Source of the DNA: Paludibacteraceae bacterium
GTDB lineage: Bacteria > Bacteroidota > Bacteroidia > Bacteroidales > Paludibacteraceae
NCBI GenBank assembly: GCA_016283095.1
Contig: JAEEMG010000002.1
Coordinates: forward strand, 22,873 to 86,872
Reading direction: 5' to 3'
Length of the DNA stretch: 64,000 nt
Position 1 is the stretch's first letter, and each line of letters starts with the position of its first letter. The notes beneath the pieces were generated by a model. That model searched no databases, had not been told where the DNA came from, and worked only from the letters and a program-made list of their open reading frames with translations. Below, piece by piece: positions 38,069-47,460 of the stretch. The position numbers were made by a program, and so were the translations under genes.

Positions 38069-39249
38069 ACTCTCTTTATTATTATGGATGTCGCGCCTCC
38101 GCCAAATCCGAATGAATTAGTCATTATATATTCAAGTTCAGCCTTCTCCATCTTGCAGACGGGAGTCAGCCTCTCCACTTTTTCAAAATTGCGAGTCGGA
38201 AGTATTGTCTGTTTTTTCAGCATTTCTGCCGACAATGCCAATTCCAACACTCCACACGCGCCAAGAGTGTGGCCCGTCCAGAATTTTGTGGAACTGAATG
38301 GAGGCACGTTTTCTCCGAAGACATTGATCATCGCGATCGATTCCGACTCATCATTATTCGGAGTAGCAGTGCCATGAGCGTTGACGTAGCTGATTTTATC
38401 CGCGTCGACACATGCCTTCTTCAGGGCAGCTTTCATGGCAAGTGTAGGTCCGACCGCATCCGGGCTTGTGGCAGTCTGATGATAAGCGTCGGAAGCTGTC
38501 TCACAACTCAACATCTCACACAACGCAGGAATATTTCCATCCGCTGTCAGCATCACACTTGCCGCACCCTCACCAAGGTTCAATCCGTCTCTGTCGGCAT
38601 CAAATGGTCGGCAGACATCCTTGCTCAATATACCTAGTGAGTTGAATCCGTTTATTGTGAACTTGCACAATGGATCCACACCCATACAGATGGCGAAATC
38701 CACGTCGCCACATTTCAGCATATCCATTCCCACACCTACCGCCACAGCAGATGATGAGCAAGCCGTGCTGATAGTTGAGCTCCACACAACATCAGCCCCC
38801 TTGTTTTTAAGAATATCACATACATGTTTGGTGGAATCAGCCGGTTCATGACCTGCCACAAGAGCGATGTCAGCATCTCCATTAGCTGTATAGTCACGAT
38901 AAAAGATCTCACTTTTATCCATACCGCCTGCAGTGGTGGCATTGACAACCACAACTTTCTTGCCAGAGACAGATGGAGCCGACTGCAACAAGTCAGCCAC
39001 TGTAAGCATTGAAAGCAAAGCGGTTCGTGTATAAATACGTGAAGGCAGCACAACATTATAGTTGTCTGCCAACATACGTTCTATTTCTTCGTTACTGAAT
39101 GGGATCTCACGCAAAGGTATCTCGTGTGCGGTATCTGTGTATTGCAGTTTCTTTGCCGAATAGTCAGCGTTTGCAATATCATCAAAACATTTGCCGACTC
39201 CTATCCCCGACACACTTACGATGCTACTCGCACAACAAAAGATCTTCAT
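38065..39249 (-). CDS. Beta-ketoacyl-ACP synthase (catalytic)
   Basis: 394 residues, FabF-like. The Cys-His-His triad is complete: Cys164 in STACSSSAVA, His292 in VNAHGTATPNNDES and His327 in WTGHTLGACG. NSFGFGGGATSIII closes the active site. It condenses malonyl-ACP with acyl chains. It lies 12 bp after the ACP gene and overlaps the partner subunit by 4 bp, so ACP and both ketosynthase proteins are made together. Confidence 0.92.
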   Translation of the reverse strand: MKIFCCASSIVSVSGIGVGKCFDDIANADYSAKKLQYTDTAHEIPLREIPFSNEEIERMLADNYNVVLPSRIYTRTALLSMLTVADLLQSAPSVSGKKVVVVNATTAGGMDKSEIFYRDYTANGDADIALVAGHEPADSTKHVCDILKNKGADVVWSSTISTACSSSAVAVGVGMDMLKCGDVDFAICMGVDPLCKFTINGFNSLGILSKDVCRPFDADRDGLNLGEGAASVMLTADGNIPALCEMLSCETASDAYHQTATSPDAVGPTLAMKAALKKACVDADKISYVNAHGTATPNNDESESIAMINVFGENVPPFSSTKFWTGHTLGACGVLELALSAEMLKKQTILPTRNFEKVERLTPVCKMEKAELEYIMTNSFGFGGGATSIIIKRV

Positions 39250-39261
39250 TTCCTGTTTCTA

Positions 39262-39516
39262 CTACTTATTGTCGGAAATGAACTGTGCGATAGTGCGAAC
39301 ACTTGTGAATGCCTCCTTTGCTTTCTTAGGATCAGTAATCTTGATTCCATACTTTTTCTCAATCAAAAGAATGATTTCAAGTGCATCAATAGAGTCAAGA
39401 CCGATACCCTCGTCTCCGAAAAGAGGTTCATCAGTTCCTATCTCTTCAGGTTTAATATCCTCAAGCGACAATGCTTCACACAATTGCTCCTTCAAATTTG
39501 ATATCAATGTTTCCAT
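39262..39516 (-). CDS. Acyl carrier protein
   Basis: 84 residues, starting METLISNLKEQLCEALSLED. The phosphopantetheine attachment site is Ser42 in GIGLDSIDALEII. IEKKYGIKITDPKKAKEAFT is the usual helix III region. It is a dedicated ACP for the adjacent ketosynthases rather than the housekeeping fab ACP, judging by context. Only 21 bp separate it from the giant protein gene upstream, with no promoter match in the gap. Confidence 0.92.
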   Translation of the reverse strand: METLISNLKEQLCEALSLEDIKPEEIGTDEPLFGDEGIGLDSIDALEIILLIEKKYGIKITDPKKAKEAFTSVRTIAQFISDNK

Positions 39517-39537
39517 CGTAGTCCTAAGTGGTTTTTA

Positions 39538-42500
39538 TTACTGTTCTACTGCACCAGGTGTGACAGAGTCCGATTTTCTCTGGGCTCCTGTCTGGTCTGT
39601 TTCTACCGAGCACTCTGGGCAAGACGCTTTAGTAACATTAACTTTCGGCAACTCCTTAACAAGTGTCAACACAGGAGTATTGCTGTTACCAAGCTTAATA
39701 TTTGAGAATAATGTTTTGAACTCTTCATGATCAGCCGGACTTACAGGTTGAGAAACACCTGTAAGATCTGCCTTGGCCTGTCTGTAGCCACCATTCACAT
39801 CGGCGTTTCCTACAGCCTCAACAATACAGTTTGAGAATTTTACATTTCCCTGCTCAAAGAAGTATGGTCCACACATCGTGCTATGGATGACGTTGAGCGA
39901 AGGATGACCGCCCGTCATTCTTATTGTCTCGACTCCAACAAATCCATTGTTGATACAAGAGTTGTTGAACATCGTACTGTTCACAATATTGATTGACGGT
40001 GCAGAATTTGCAGTGTAGATCACCGCACCTCCATTCTTCACCGAAGTATTGTCGGAGAATGTAGATCCGCAGATTGTAATGTGAGACTTATTGCCTTTAT
40101 TCACCACATTCAAGAATGCTCCGTTGGCAGCCTTGTTTGAATAGACATAACAAGAGTTGACAATAAATTTAGATGTCTCCGCGATATTCATGAATGGAGC
40201 GTTGTTTTCAGACCAGCATCCGCTCACCAAACAAGAATCAAGTCGGACTGAACCTCCGTTCATTGTGATGAATGGGTTGATTCCATTCTCTGGTCCTACA
40301 AAATGAACAGTAACAAATCTCCAATCTTTATTTGAAGACGAGAATGTCGCAAACTTACCCTTTTCGCTATGAGCAAGGATTCTTGTTTCAAATCCAGGAT
40401 CTGATGGTGTACGTTTGTGGGCACGTTTAGCGCCCTTGATAGGAGACGATCCATAACCACCAAGGATTGTGACGTTGCGAAGATCACCAAGCGTCAAACC
40501 TGCATCTTTCTGCAAAGCATACTCACCTCCTGCAACATGGATTGTCGCCGCAGCGTCTGCACCATTCTCTTTTTTATATTTAGTCACAGCAGCGACCGCC
40601 TTCTCCAAAGACTGGAATGCCTGATCCCAAGTAGTGCCAGCGAAATCATCGCTACCACCCTTGTCCTGCGTCTTCACATAGAAAACACCAGGCTCCTCAC
40701 AGACATCAGACACACGGATCTCATTACTTGAGATAGTGACATAGTTGCCAGAGGCATCCATACCCTTGACATCCAACCAATATGTTCCGATTGGAGCGTT
40801 CTTCATCGTGCTGCTCTTCTCATTTGGAAGATCATTATAATTGTCCACCCACTGGTACATAGCGTTTGTCAGACCAGAGATTGTAGACTTGAAAGATGCT
40901 CTTGTATTCTTATGGTCAGGGCATCCATGTTCCGTGATCTCAATCACAGCTGAATAGTCAGCGTCACATGCACCGAATGTACTAGAGATAGAAGAACGCT
41001 GAATTCCACGCTGATCTGTTGGCGTCAACTTATGAGGAGCACCTGCCTGACCCACAATCTCAAGTTTGTTGCTTGGCATCAACACCTGTGTGATACCTCC
41101 ACGAGACGACAACTTAGATGCGATCGTACCCTTGAAGTTTGCCAAAAACTCTTTAGCCCACAATGTCTCGTTGGCATCTTTAGTGGCTTCCTTAAATTTA
41201 GACTTAGCCGGATAGTTGTTGACATATTCGTCGCAACGTCCTGCACACTCCACCAACGAATTATAGATCTTCAATGTACCAGCCTCTTTATAGAAGCGTC
41301 CGCTTAGCGTAGAACTATAAATGTTGACGGTAGGGTTTCCACCTACAAATCGCATCAACACACGGCCATAGTAACCGATAGGTGATGTACACTGGTTGTC
41401 GTAGAATGTTGTGTTGTAGATGTTTATTTTCGGACTCACATTGTGGCTGAGCAACGTCACACCACCCTTATATAAAGATGAGTTGTTTGTGAAACATGAG
41501 TTCCAGATATCCAACTCACAATCGTCCATCACAGAGATACAAGCTCCGACCTGGCCTCCCTTGATCTGCGATATTGTAGTGTTTCTGATCTCTACCTTAG
41601 AATGATCATTTCCACTTCCCTTCTCGATTGAGATCGCAGTCACAGGATTATCTGAAGTCGACTTGAAATAGAATCCGTTTATGAAACATGAATCGATAAC
41701 AACCGTACTGTTCTCAATTCTCATTGCTCTACCTGTCAGCGTGCTCTCTCCTGCAAGGCTTGATCCATCAAATATTATACCACAGAACTTGATATTATGG
41801 TTGTCTACCAACGATACCAATCTGCCGTTTGGATCCTGCACCTTGAACACTGTCATGTTTCCTTCCGGATTGGCAGGAGTACGTGGATTACGTGTTTTGC
41901 CACTTGCAGTACCGTCGACAGGAGAAATATCATAACCTCCGTAAACGGTCACATTAGATGGGAATATGAATCCCTCTTCGGACGTAGGTGTGTACACCTG
42001 CTCTGCAAGATATACCGCAATATTGTCGTTGGCGTGTGCCTGAGTCGAACGCATCGCCTCCAACTCCTGGATAGCACGGTCGAGAGTCTGGAACGCTGTC
42101 GCCCAGCTACGTCCGTCATTCTCGTCATCATTACCGTCTTCTTTTACATATATCTCATTTGCATTACAGCTGTTGTCATTTCTAGGAACCATGTCGACAG
42201 GCTCGTCTTTTCTGACTTTACCATTACATCCGATGACCTCAACTTTATATGATGCGACAGCAGAAGCCACCTCCTGAAGGATCGCTGTTGAACTTGCTCC
42301 CTTCACATATTTGACCTCACGATAATCGTAATCATATAGAGATTTCTTCAAGAAATGGTAGTCATACTTTCCATTGATCAATTCAAAATCAAAGACATTC
42401 GTCAAGACGGAAGCCTTGATATTCACGATACTACCTTCACAAACAGTAGCTGGGAACATCTGCAAATCCAATGTCACATTTCCATTGATAGTGGCAAGTT

Positions 42501-44142
42501 TACGCACATGGAACGGATAAGACAAGATCGTACGTCCGTCTTTCTCCACCTCAAGGAAATATCCCTCATCCTCTTTGTTGGCACCAGCCTGCAAAGTAGA
42601 CGAAGTCTCACCCTGTATCTCACGCAGATCCTCCACATTCTGGGCATCCATACGTCCGACATACCATTTAAATTTGTATGCGCTGCCTTCCAACGAAGAT
42701 TTCAAGATTGTCGTTGTACCCTTACATACGTAATCCTGACCTGTGCATATAATCTCTACCGGCTGACAGTCTGTTGTCTTCAATCCGGCCTCTACAGGTT
42801 CACTTTCACAAGAGTATACTCTATCTGTTGCCTTAACCTTATAGAATCCTGCGCGTGACGGTACGAAATTCCTTACGTGAGGAGCCTTCAACTCTTCGTA
42901 CACTCCATCTTTCTCTTTACTATACATCCACACATAATGAGCAGTGCCTGGCATGAAACCTGTTGCCTTTGCTGTCAACTCAAGTTTCTCGGCATCAAAA
43001 GCATTCTCACAGATATCAATGTAAGTAGGACTCACCTCAACCTGAGGACGGATATACGGGATTGTCGTGAAATGAACTGTATCTCCTATGAAACGGAAAT
43101 AGATTGTCTGACCTTCAAACGGCTCTTCTGCGTATGCTTTGACGTTCAAAGGAAGGTCGAAGAATTTATATTCGTCGTCGACTTCACTGTCCTCCACCAA
43201 CTGGAAATGCTTGATTGCCGGATCGTTAGTGATCTTCTTTGCAACCACTTTACGGTTGATAGCCTCAAGATAAAAGTGCGAGTAATTCTCAATAGGAATC
43301 CAAGAAAAAGAACCCCATTCACAAGTCTCATTCCAACGGAAATCACTCGGATCTGTCTCATTGGCACACTCCACTCCCCAATATGGGAATGCACGCACAC
43401 TCTTCATACAATTCTCTTTGGATGTAGACTGTACGATCTTATATTCCGCACGTGGCGACGGAGTTCCATTTTCACCGACTCTGACGTCACATGAGATGAT
43501 ATGCTCTCCGTCTTCTATATTCGCACGGGAATAAGTCTCAAACCAACGGTCGTTACGGCCAGTCATCAGTTCATTGTCGATATACCAGTTGTAGATCAGA
43601 TTAGATTCAGGCAAACCCTTTGGCACACTTGCTCGGAAACTTCTACACTCACCTCGGCAAAGGAACATGCTCTTGCCATTCTCTTCCACGATTTGTGGTG
43701 CTGGTCTCTGCTTCTCAGGAGCAGGCATTCCGACATAAAGAGTATCAGGAGCTCCGCTGCGTTTGAACGTAAGTGTGATAGTGGCACCGTCTAGCCATTC
43801 TTCCGTTGGGAAACCCATATCCTTGAAAGAAGTCGGTTTGGTCATTCGCATAACGCTGAATGGCGACGCCACAACCACATTGACTGGCTCACTCAACTCA
43901 TGCATCGACTGATCTTCCTTCGACAATTTGTAGCGGCTTCGACGCAAATGAATCTTATGTGTGATTTTTGTCTTTTTACATAACCAGGTGATATTTTCGT
44001 CACTCTTTCGTGTCTTCATTATAGCCATTGAATCCGTAGTTGAAGGTGTTTCAAAAAGGCCATAATAAGCAGCATGCACCGGGCTCAATAGGAGGCCTAG
44101 GAGCATGAATATATTGATCAAAAATAATTTATTCCATTTCAT
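39538..44142 (-). CDS. Giant secreted Ig-like and beta-helix repeat protein
   Basis: 1534 residues with a signal peptide (MKWNKLFLINIFMLLGLLLS, cut near VHA). Residues 110-660 are Ig-like or PKD-like modules with paired Cys (DICENAFDAEKLELTAKATG). Two copies of a right-handed beta-helix unit follow, beginning near residues 664 (IYVKEDGNDDENDGRSWATA) and 1152 (FYVKTQDKGGSDDFAGTTWD), each with AFQ-L--A, YGGY/GGYG and a run of Asn-rich coils. It looks like a surface adhesin or polymorphic outer-membrane-type protein. No sorting domain was recognised at the C-terminus. Confidence 0.8.
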   Translation of the reverse strand: MKWNKLFLINIFMLLGLLLSPVHAAYYGLFETPSTTDSMAIMKTRKSDENITWLCKKTKITHKIHLRRSRYKLSKEDQSMHELSEPVNVVVASPFSVMRMTKPTSFKDMGFPTEEWLDGATITLTFKRSGAPDTLYVGMPAPEKQRPAPQIVEENGKSMFLCRGECRSFRASVPKGLPESNLIYNWYIDNELMTGRNDRWFETYSRANIEDGEHIISCDVRVGENGTPSPRAEYKIVQSTSKENCMKSVRAFPYWGVECANETDPSDFRWNETCEWGSFSWIPIENYSHFYLEAINRKVVAKKITNDPAIKHFQLVEDSEVDDEYKFFDLPLNVKAYAEEPFEGQTIYFRFIGDTVHFTTIPYIRPQVEVSPTYIDICENAFDAEKLELTAKATGFMPGTAHYVWMYSKEKDGVYEELKAPHVRNFVPSRAGFYKVKATDRVYSCESEPVEAGLKTTDCQPVEIICTGQDYVCKGTTTILKSSLEGSAYKFKWYVGRMDAQNVEDLREIQGETSSTLQAGANKEDEGYFLEVEKDGRTILSYPFHVRKLATINGNVTLDLQMFPATVCEGSIVNIKASVLTNVFDFELINGKYDYHFLKKSLYDYDYREVKYVKGASSTAILQEVASAVASYKVEVIGCNGKVRKDEPVDMVPRNDNSCNANEIYVKEDGNDDENDGRSWATAFQTLDRAIQELEAMRSTQAHANDNIAVYLAEQVYTPTSEEGFIFPSNVTVYGGYDISPVDGTASGKTRNPRTPANPEGNMTVFKVQDPNGRLVSLVDNHNIKFCGIIFDGSSLAGESTLTGRAMRIENSTVVIDSCFINGFYFKSTSDNPVTAISIEKGSGNDHSKVEIRNTTISQIKGGQVGACISVMDDCELDIWNSCFTNNSSLYKGGVTLLSHNVSPKINIYNTTFYDNQCTSPIGYYGRVLMRFVGGNPTVNIYSSTLSGRFYKEAGTLKIYNSLVECAGRCDEYVNNYPAKSKFKEATKDANETLWAKEFLANFKGTIASKLSSRGGITQVLMPSNKLEIVGQAGAPHKLTPTDQRGIQRSSISSTFGACDADYSAVIEITEHGCPDHKNTRASFKSTISGLTNAMYQWVDNYNDLPNEKSSTMKNAPIGTYWLDVKGMDASGNYVTISSNEIRVSDVCEEPGVFYVKTQDKGGSDDFAGTTWDQAFQSLEKAVAAVTKYKKENGADAAATIHVAGGEYALQKDAGLTLGDLRNVTILGGYGSSPIKGAKRAHKRTPSDPGFETRILAHSEKGKFATFSSSNKDWRFVTVHFVGPENGINPFITMNGGSVRLDSCLVSGCWSENNAPFMNIAETSKFIVNSCYVYSNKAANGAFLNVVNKGNKSHITICGSTFSDNTSVKNGGAVIYTANSAPSINIVNSTMFNNSCINNGFVGVETIRMTGGHPSLNVIHSTMCGPYFFEQGNVKFSNCIVEAVGNADVNGGYRQAKADLTGVSQPVSPADHEEFKTLFSNIKLGNSNTPVLTLVKELPKVNVTKASCPECSVETDQTGAQRKSDSVTPGAVEQ

Positions 44143-44328
44143 AGTGGCAAATATAGCACTTTTTACTCTTACTATTAAGAATTAAGAGTTAAAAATTAAG
44201 AGTTTAACCTTATCTGCTGTGTTTGACAGAAGTTTTTTCATTTCTGTTGTAAAACATTTATATAGAGTTAAATTGTTTGTTTTTCTCTCAATTTCTCCGA
44301 TAAGTAACAAAAATAAGCGAATCTACGT
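44143..44328. other. Gene-free gap with reiterated AATTAAGAGTT words
   Basis: 186 bp. At 44171-44203 imperfect repeats of TTAAGAATTAAGAGTTAAAA occur. The rest is AT-rich with no ORF. It contains the promoter side of the giant protein gene. Confidence 0.5.
44148..44155 (-). promoter_or_regulatory. -7 element directly before the giant protein gene
   Basis: Minus-strand TATATTTG at 44155-44148 ends only 5 nt before the ATG at 44142. If used, the transcript would be leaderless or start at the next Met codon (44106). The -33 element is weak. Confidence 0.4.
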
Positions 44329-45267
44329 TTATCTATCATACGTTTGCCACTCGCTCTTTTTGACATAAGTTTCAAGATAATCCTGTGTCTTTCTCGGCAT
44401 GTTCTTAAAGAAATCGAGTCCAGTCTTGTTCTCCAATTCTCTTACAGACATGGCATAATCCATTATCTTTCCTTTTAGATTCTTCTCATTCGGCATAAGG
44501 AACGCTATCATCTTTGGATGCTTCTTGTTGCTATAGTCAAACACGACCTTGAAATGATGTGTCGGGATAGACACTTTCGTCTTGAACGTACGATCTCCTT
44601 TCTTCTTAACAAGTTTCTGCTCTTTTCCTGTCAGCAATGGACCTGTAACAATATACACTCTATCATAAAGTCTTGCCCAATAGCGTGTCATGTTTTCCAA
44701 ATCGTTCCAAAGTCCAGCGTTGAACGCATGAACCTGCGGACTCATATTGCTCATGTAATAGCACTCTATCTGCGCTACCTTATCAAAACGGAAATCTGCC
44801 GACGGTGCCATGTGTCCACGGTCGTAGCCAGTGCCCGAATAATCCGAATATGTGGCCGACCCTGTTTCGATTATCGGATCATCGTTGAAATAATCCTCTT
44901 TTTTCGCTGACGTGTTTGTGACCTCATCGTATGTCAACTCATAGCTCACCCATTCTGCCTGCTCATCTCTCTCACTATACGATAGAAAATAATGCTTGTG
45001 ATGGTAGACTTTTCCACGACGAGTGGAATGTATGAAAATAGAATCGCCCTCTCCCATCTTCTGTAGGTCGGCAATAGCGTCGGCAGTGCTATACTTGTTT
45101 GCACTTTTCTTCGTCGACGCTGGGGTTTGTGCTAAGCTAGTTTCTGCCTGTTTCTGTCCGTTTTGCGACGTCGGGATTCCTGCAAAATCTTGCTTAGTTT
45201 CTGTATAACAACCACTTAACATCAACAAAGAAACAATTTTTAATGTACGGGAAAATATCTTTTTCAT
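44329..45267 (-). CDS. DNA/RNA non-specific endonuclease, lipoprotein
   Basis: 312 residues from MKKIFSRTLKIVSLLMLSGC, lipobox LSGC (Cys20). The NUC domain has GTGYDRGHMAPSADFRFD with catalytic His152 and metal-binding Asn183 in FNAGLWNDLE. It should cleave extracellular nucleic acid, for defence or nutrient use. The reading frame is open for another 278 codons upstream, but that part is antisense to a glycosyltransferase gene, so the start is set at 45267 where the signal peptide begins. Confidence 0.9.
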   Translation of the reverse strand: MKKIFSRTLKIVSLLMLSGCYTETKQDFAGIPTSQNGQKQAETSLAQTPASTKKSANKYSTADAIADLQKMGEGDSIFIHSTRRGKVYHHKHYFLSYSERDEQAEWVSYELTYDEVTNTSAKKEDYFNDDPIIETGSATYSDYSGTGYDRGHMAPSADFRFDKVAQIECYYMSNMSPQVHAFNAGLWNDLENMTRYWARLYDRVYIVTGPLLTGKEQKLVKKKGDRTFKTKVSIPTHHFKVVFDYSNKKHPKMIAFLMPNEKNLKGKIMDYAMSVRELENKTGLDFFKNMPRKTQDYLETYVKKSEWQTYDR

Positions 45268-45329
45268 ATAATCTATCAACTTGTATTGCGAAAATACAAA
45301 AATGAAGGGGAAAAAAAACAAAAACAAAT

Positions 45330-45337
45330 TATTTTTG
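45330..45337 (+). promoter_or_regulatory. -7 element before the family 4 glycosyltransferase
   Basis: TATTTTTG at 45330-45337, 26 bp before the ATG at 45364. On the opposite strand TATTTTCG at 45294-45287 may serve the divergent endonuclease gene. No clear -33 elements were seen. Confidence 0.4.
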
Positions 45338-45363
45338 TGCGTGATACATGAAAGACACAAGAA

Positions 45364-46461
45364 ATGACAAAGATAACACTCACTGTCACAAATAACCTTG
45401 AAAGCGACCAGCGCGTCAACAAAGTGGCGACTTCGCTTCACAAATTCGGTTACGACGTCAAGGTGGTCGGATGCAAAAGCCGACCATGCAAACCATATCA
45501 GAAAGAGTATGTCACTGAACGTCTCAACGTCTTCTTCAAACGTGGCGTTCTTTTCTACGCTGAAATCAATATCAGATTTTTCTTCCATCTGCTTTTTTCC
45601 GACGCTGATATATTCACCGCCAACGACACTGACGCTCTTGCCGGCACTTATCTCGCCGCCAAACTGCGTGGCAAACCTCTCGTGGTGGATCTCCACGAGC
45701 TCTTCCCTGAGGTGCCAGAGGTGACAAACCGCAAGTTCGTGAAGGGAGTATGGACTAAAGTCGAAGACTGGATTCTGCCAAAAGTCAAACATGGATGCAC
45801 CGTCTGCCAATCTATAGCTGATTATTACAAGAAAAGATATGGCATCGACCTTGGTGTGGTGCGCAACATGCCATCCTACAAAAGTCTGGACGATATTCCG
45901 TCTACTGAAATAAACTCTATTCCTGCTGATAAGAAAATCATCCTCTACCAAGGAGCTGTCAACGTGGGAAGAGGAGTGGAATGGATCATAGACGCGATGC
46001 CTTTTGTCAGAGAAGACGCTATTTTTGTTGTCGCTGGCAAAGGAGACCTCTACGATGAATTGAAAACGAAAGCCAACGACCGCATAATATTCCTCGGACA
46101 TATCCCATACGCTGAACTTGCGTCAATCACCAAAAGAGCATCGATTGGTGTATGTCTGCTCAAAAACCAAGGTCTGAGCTATTATTATGCCCTACCCAAC
46201 CGTGTGTTCGACATGATACAATGCCACGTGCCTCTTCTCGCCACCGACTTCCCGGAAATACGCAGAATCGTCGCCACATACGAGACTGGCAAACTTATCT
46301 CTGACTATTCTCCCGAAGCATTGGCTGAATCCATCAATTCAATGCTCGACGAGCCTATCGACCACGATAAATTCAGCAGAGTGGCGGCAGAATTGTGTTG
46401 GGAAAAAGAAGAGGAAAAACTTAAAGCGATTTATGAGTCAGCTGAGGGAACAAACCGATAG
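45364..46461 (+). CDS. Family 4 glycosyltransferase
   Basis: 365 residues, GT-B fold. The N-terminal half has TVTNNLESDQRVNKVATSLH. The C-terminal donor-binding half has KIILYQGAVNVGRGVEWIID and a catalytic-type E-x7-E region near LLATDFPEIRRIVATYETGK. It probably adds a sugar to a surface polysaccharide or lipid at the cytoplasmic face. It is divergent from the endonuclease and 21 bp from the amidase gene. Confidence 0.88.
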   Translation: MTKITLTVTNNLESDQRVNKVATSLHKFGYDVKVVGCKSRPCKPYQKEYVTERLNVFFKRGVLFYAEINIRFFFHLLFSDADIFTANDTDALAGTYLAAKLRGKPLVVDLHELFPEVPEVTNRKFVKGVWTKVEDWILPKVKHGCTVCQSIADYYKKRYGIDLGVVRNMPSYKSLDDIPSTEINSIPADKKIILYQGAVNVGRGVEWIIDAMPFVREDAIFVVAGKGDLYDELKTKANDRIIFLGHIPYAELASITKRASIGVCLLKNQGLSYYYALPNRVFDMIQCHVPLLATDFPEIRRIVATYETGKLISDYSPEALAESINSMLDEPIDHDKFSRVAAELCWEKEEEKLKAIYESAEGTNR

Positions 46462-46482
46462 CTGAAAGCAAAATATAATAAA

Positions 46483-47265
46483 ATGAGAATCGGAATATTT
46501 CAATACGACATTCAATGGATGAATCCCGACACCAACAACATTCGCGTCGAAGAGGAAATAAAAAAATATTATAGCGACGCAGAGAATCCCAAACTGGATC
46601 TTCTGGTGTTGCCAGAGATGTATAATGTTGGTTTTTCAACAGACGCCCACAATCTTGCGGAAGAGATGGATGGCAAGTCGATCACAAAAATCAAAACATT
46701 GGCAAAAGAATATGGGATTGCGATATGCGGATCTCTGCCAATAAAAGAAGACGGAAATGTGTACAACCGCTGTTTTTTCATCACTGAAGACGGAAGTGTA
46801 AGCCACTACGACAAGAAACATCTCTTCTCCATCGGCATGGAACGTGAGGCATTCTCAGGAGGAGAAAAACAAACGATAGTCAGCTACAAAGGATGGAACA
46901 TCAATCTAAGTGTCTGCTACGACGTCAGATTTCCAGTGTGGATGCGCAACACAGGAAACAATTACGACATCCTGATCAATGTGGCGAACTGGCCCACAGT
47001 CCGCATCGACAGTTGGCTGACACTGCTGAAAGCAAGAGCCATTGAGAACCAGACCTACGTATGTGCGGCCAACCGCATCGGAGTGGACAATCTCTGCCTC
47101 GAATATAACGGACAGAGCACCATCTTCGATTTCAAAGGCAAAACGCTCGCCACAGCAGACAACGAAGAGAAAATCATCATAGCTGAATTCGACAAAGAGG
47201 CATTGGAAAAATTCCGCAAAAAATTTCCGGTTTGGAAAGACGCAGATATGTTTGAGATAAGATAA
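46483..47265 (+). CDS. Nitrilase-superfamily amidase (omega-amidase-like)
   Basis: 260 residues. The catalytic triad is Glu45 (LVLPEMYNVGFS), Lys111 (HYDKKHLFSI) and Cys145 (LSVCYDVRFPVW). The MYNVGF and RFPVWMRN contexts match the YafV/omega-amidase group that hydrolyses alpha-ketoglutaramate, a side product of transamination. The precise substrate is inferred. It is the second gene of a two-gene unit with the glycosyltransferase. Confidence 0.88.
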   Translation: MRIGIFQYDIQWMNPDTNNIRVEEEIKKYYSDAENPKLDLLVLPEMYNVGFSTDAHNLAEEMDGKSITKIKTLAKEYGIAICGSLPIKEDGNVYNRCFFITEDGSVSHYDKKHLFSIGMEREAFSGGEKQTIVSYKGWNINLSVCYDVRFPVWMRNTGNNYDILINVANWPTVRIDSWLTLLKARAIENQTYVCAANRIGVDNLCLEYNGQSTIFDFKGKTLATADNEEKIIIAEFDKEALEKFRKKFPVWKDADMFEIR

Positions 47266-47276
47266 CATATCTAGTA

Positions 47277-47460
47277 ATATTAACGTCAATTCGACGAAAT
47301 AAAAATAGGAGAAAATTGGTAGTTGGAATGTCATAAATGAGGATTGTTAAGGACGGAACGTCCTAACCTCTCCCCACGTGCGAGCCGTAGGCGAGCACAA
47401 TTTAATAAAACCACAGAGACATAAAGTTTACAGAGAAAGGCTTCGCCTTTTTATGAGAAA
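47277..47460 (-). repeat. Dispersed palindromic repeat, copy C
   Basis: Reverse orientation. One end has TTAACGTCAATTCGACGAAA (47279-47300 region), the same as the right end of copy E. Then come ATGTCATAAATGAGGATTGT, palindrome TTAAGGACGGAACGTCCTAA (47348-47367), the 21-nt palindrome GTGCGAGCC...GGCGAGCAC (47379-47399) and CCACAGAGACATAAAGTTTA. The other terminal repeat is missing. Confidence 0.8.

Noticed and set aside
45268..46101. 278-codon upstream extension of the endonuclease frame
   Set aside because: It runs antisense through the family 4 glycosyltransferase gene, which has strong motifs. The lipoprotein signal at 45267 is the natural start.
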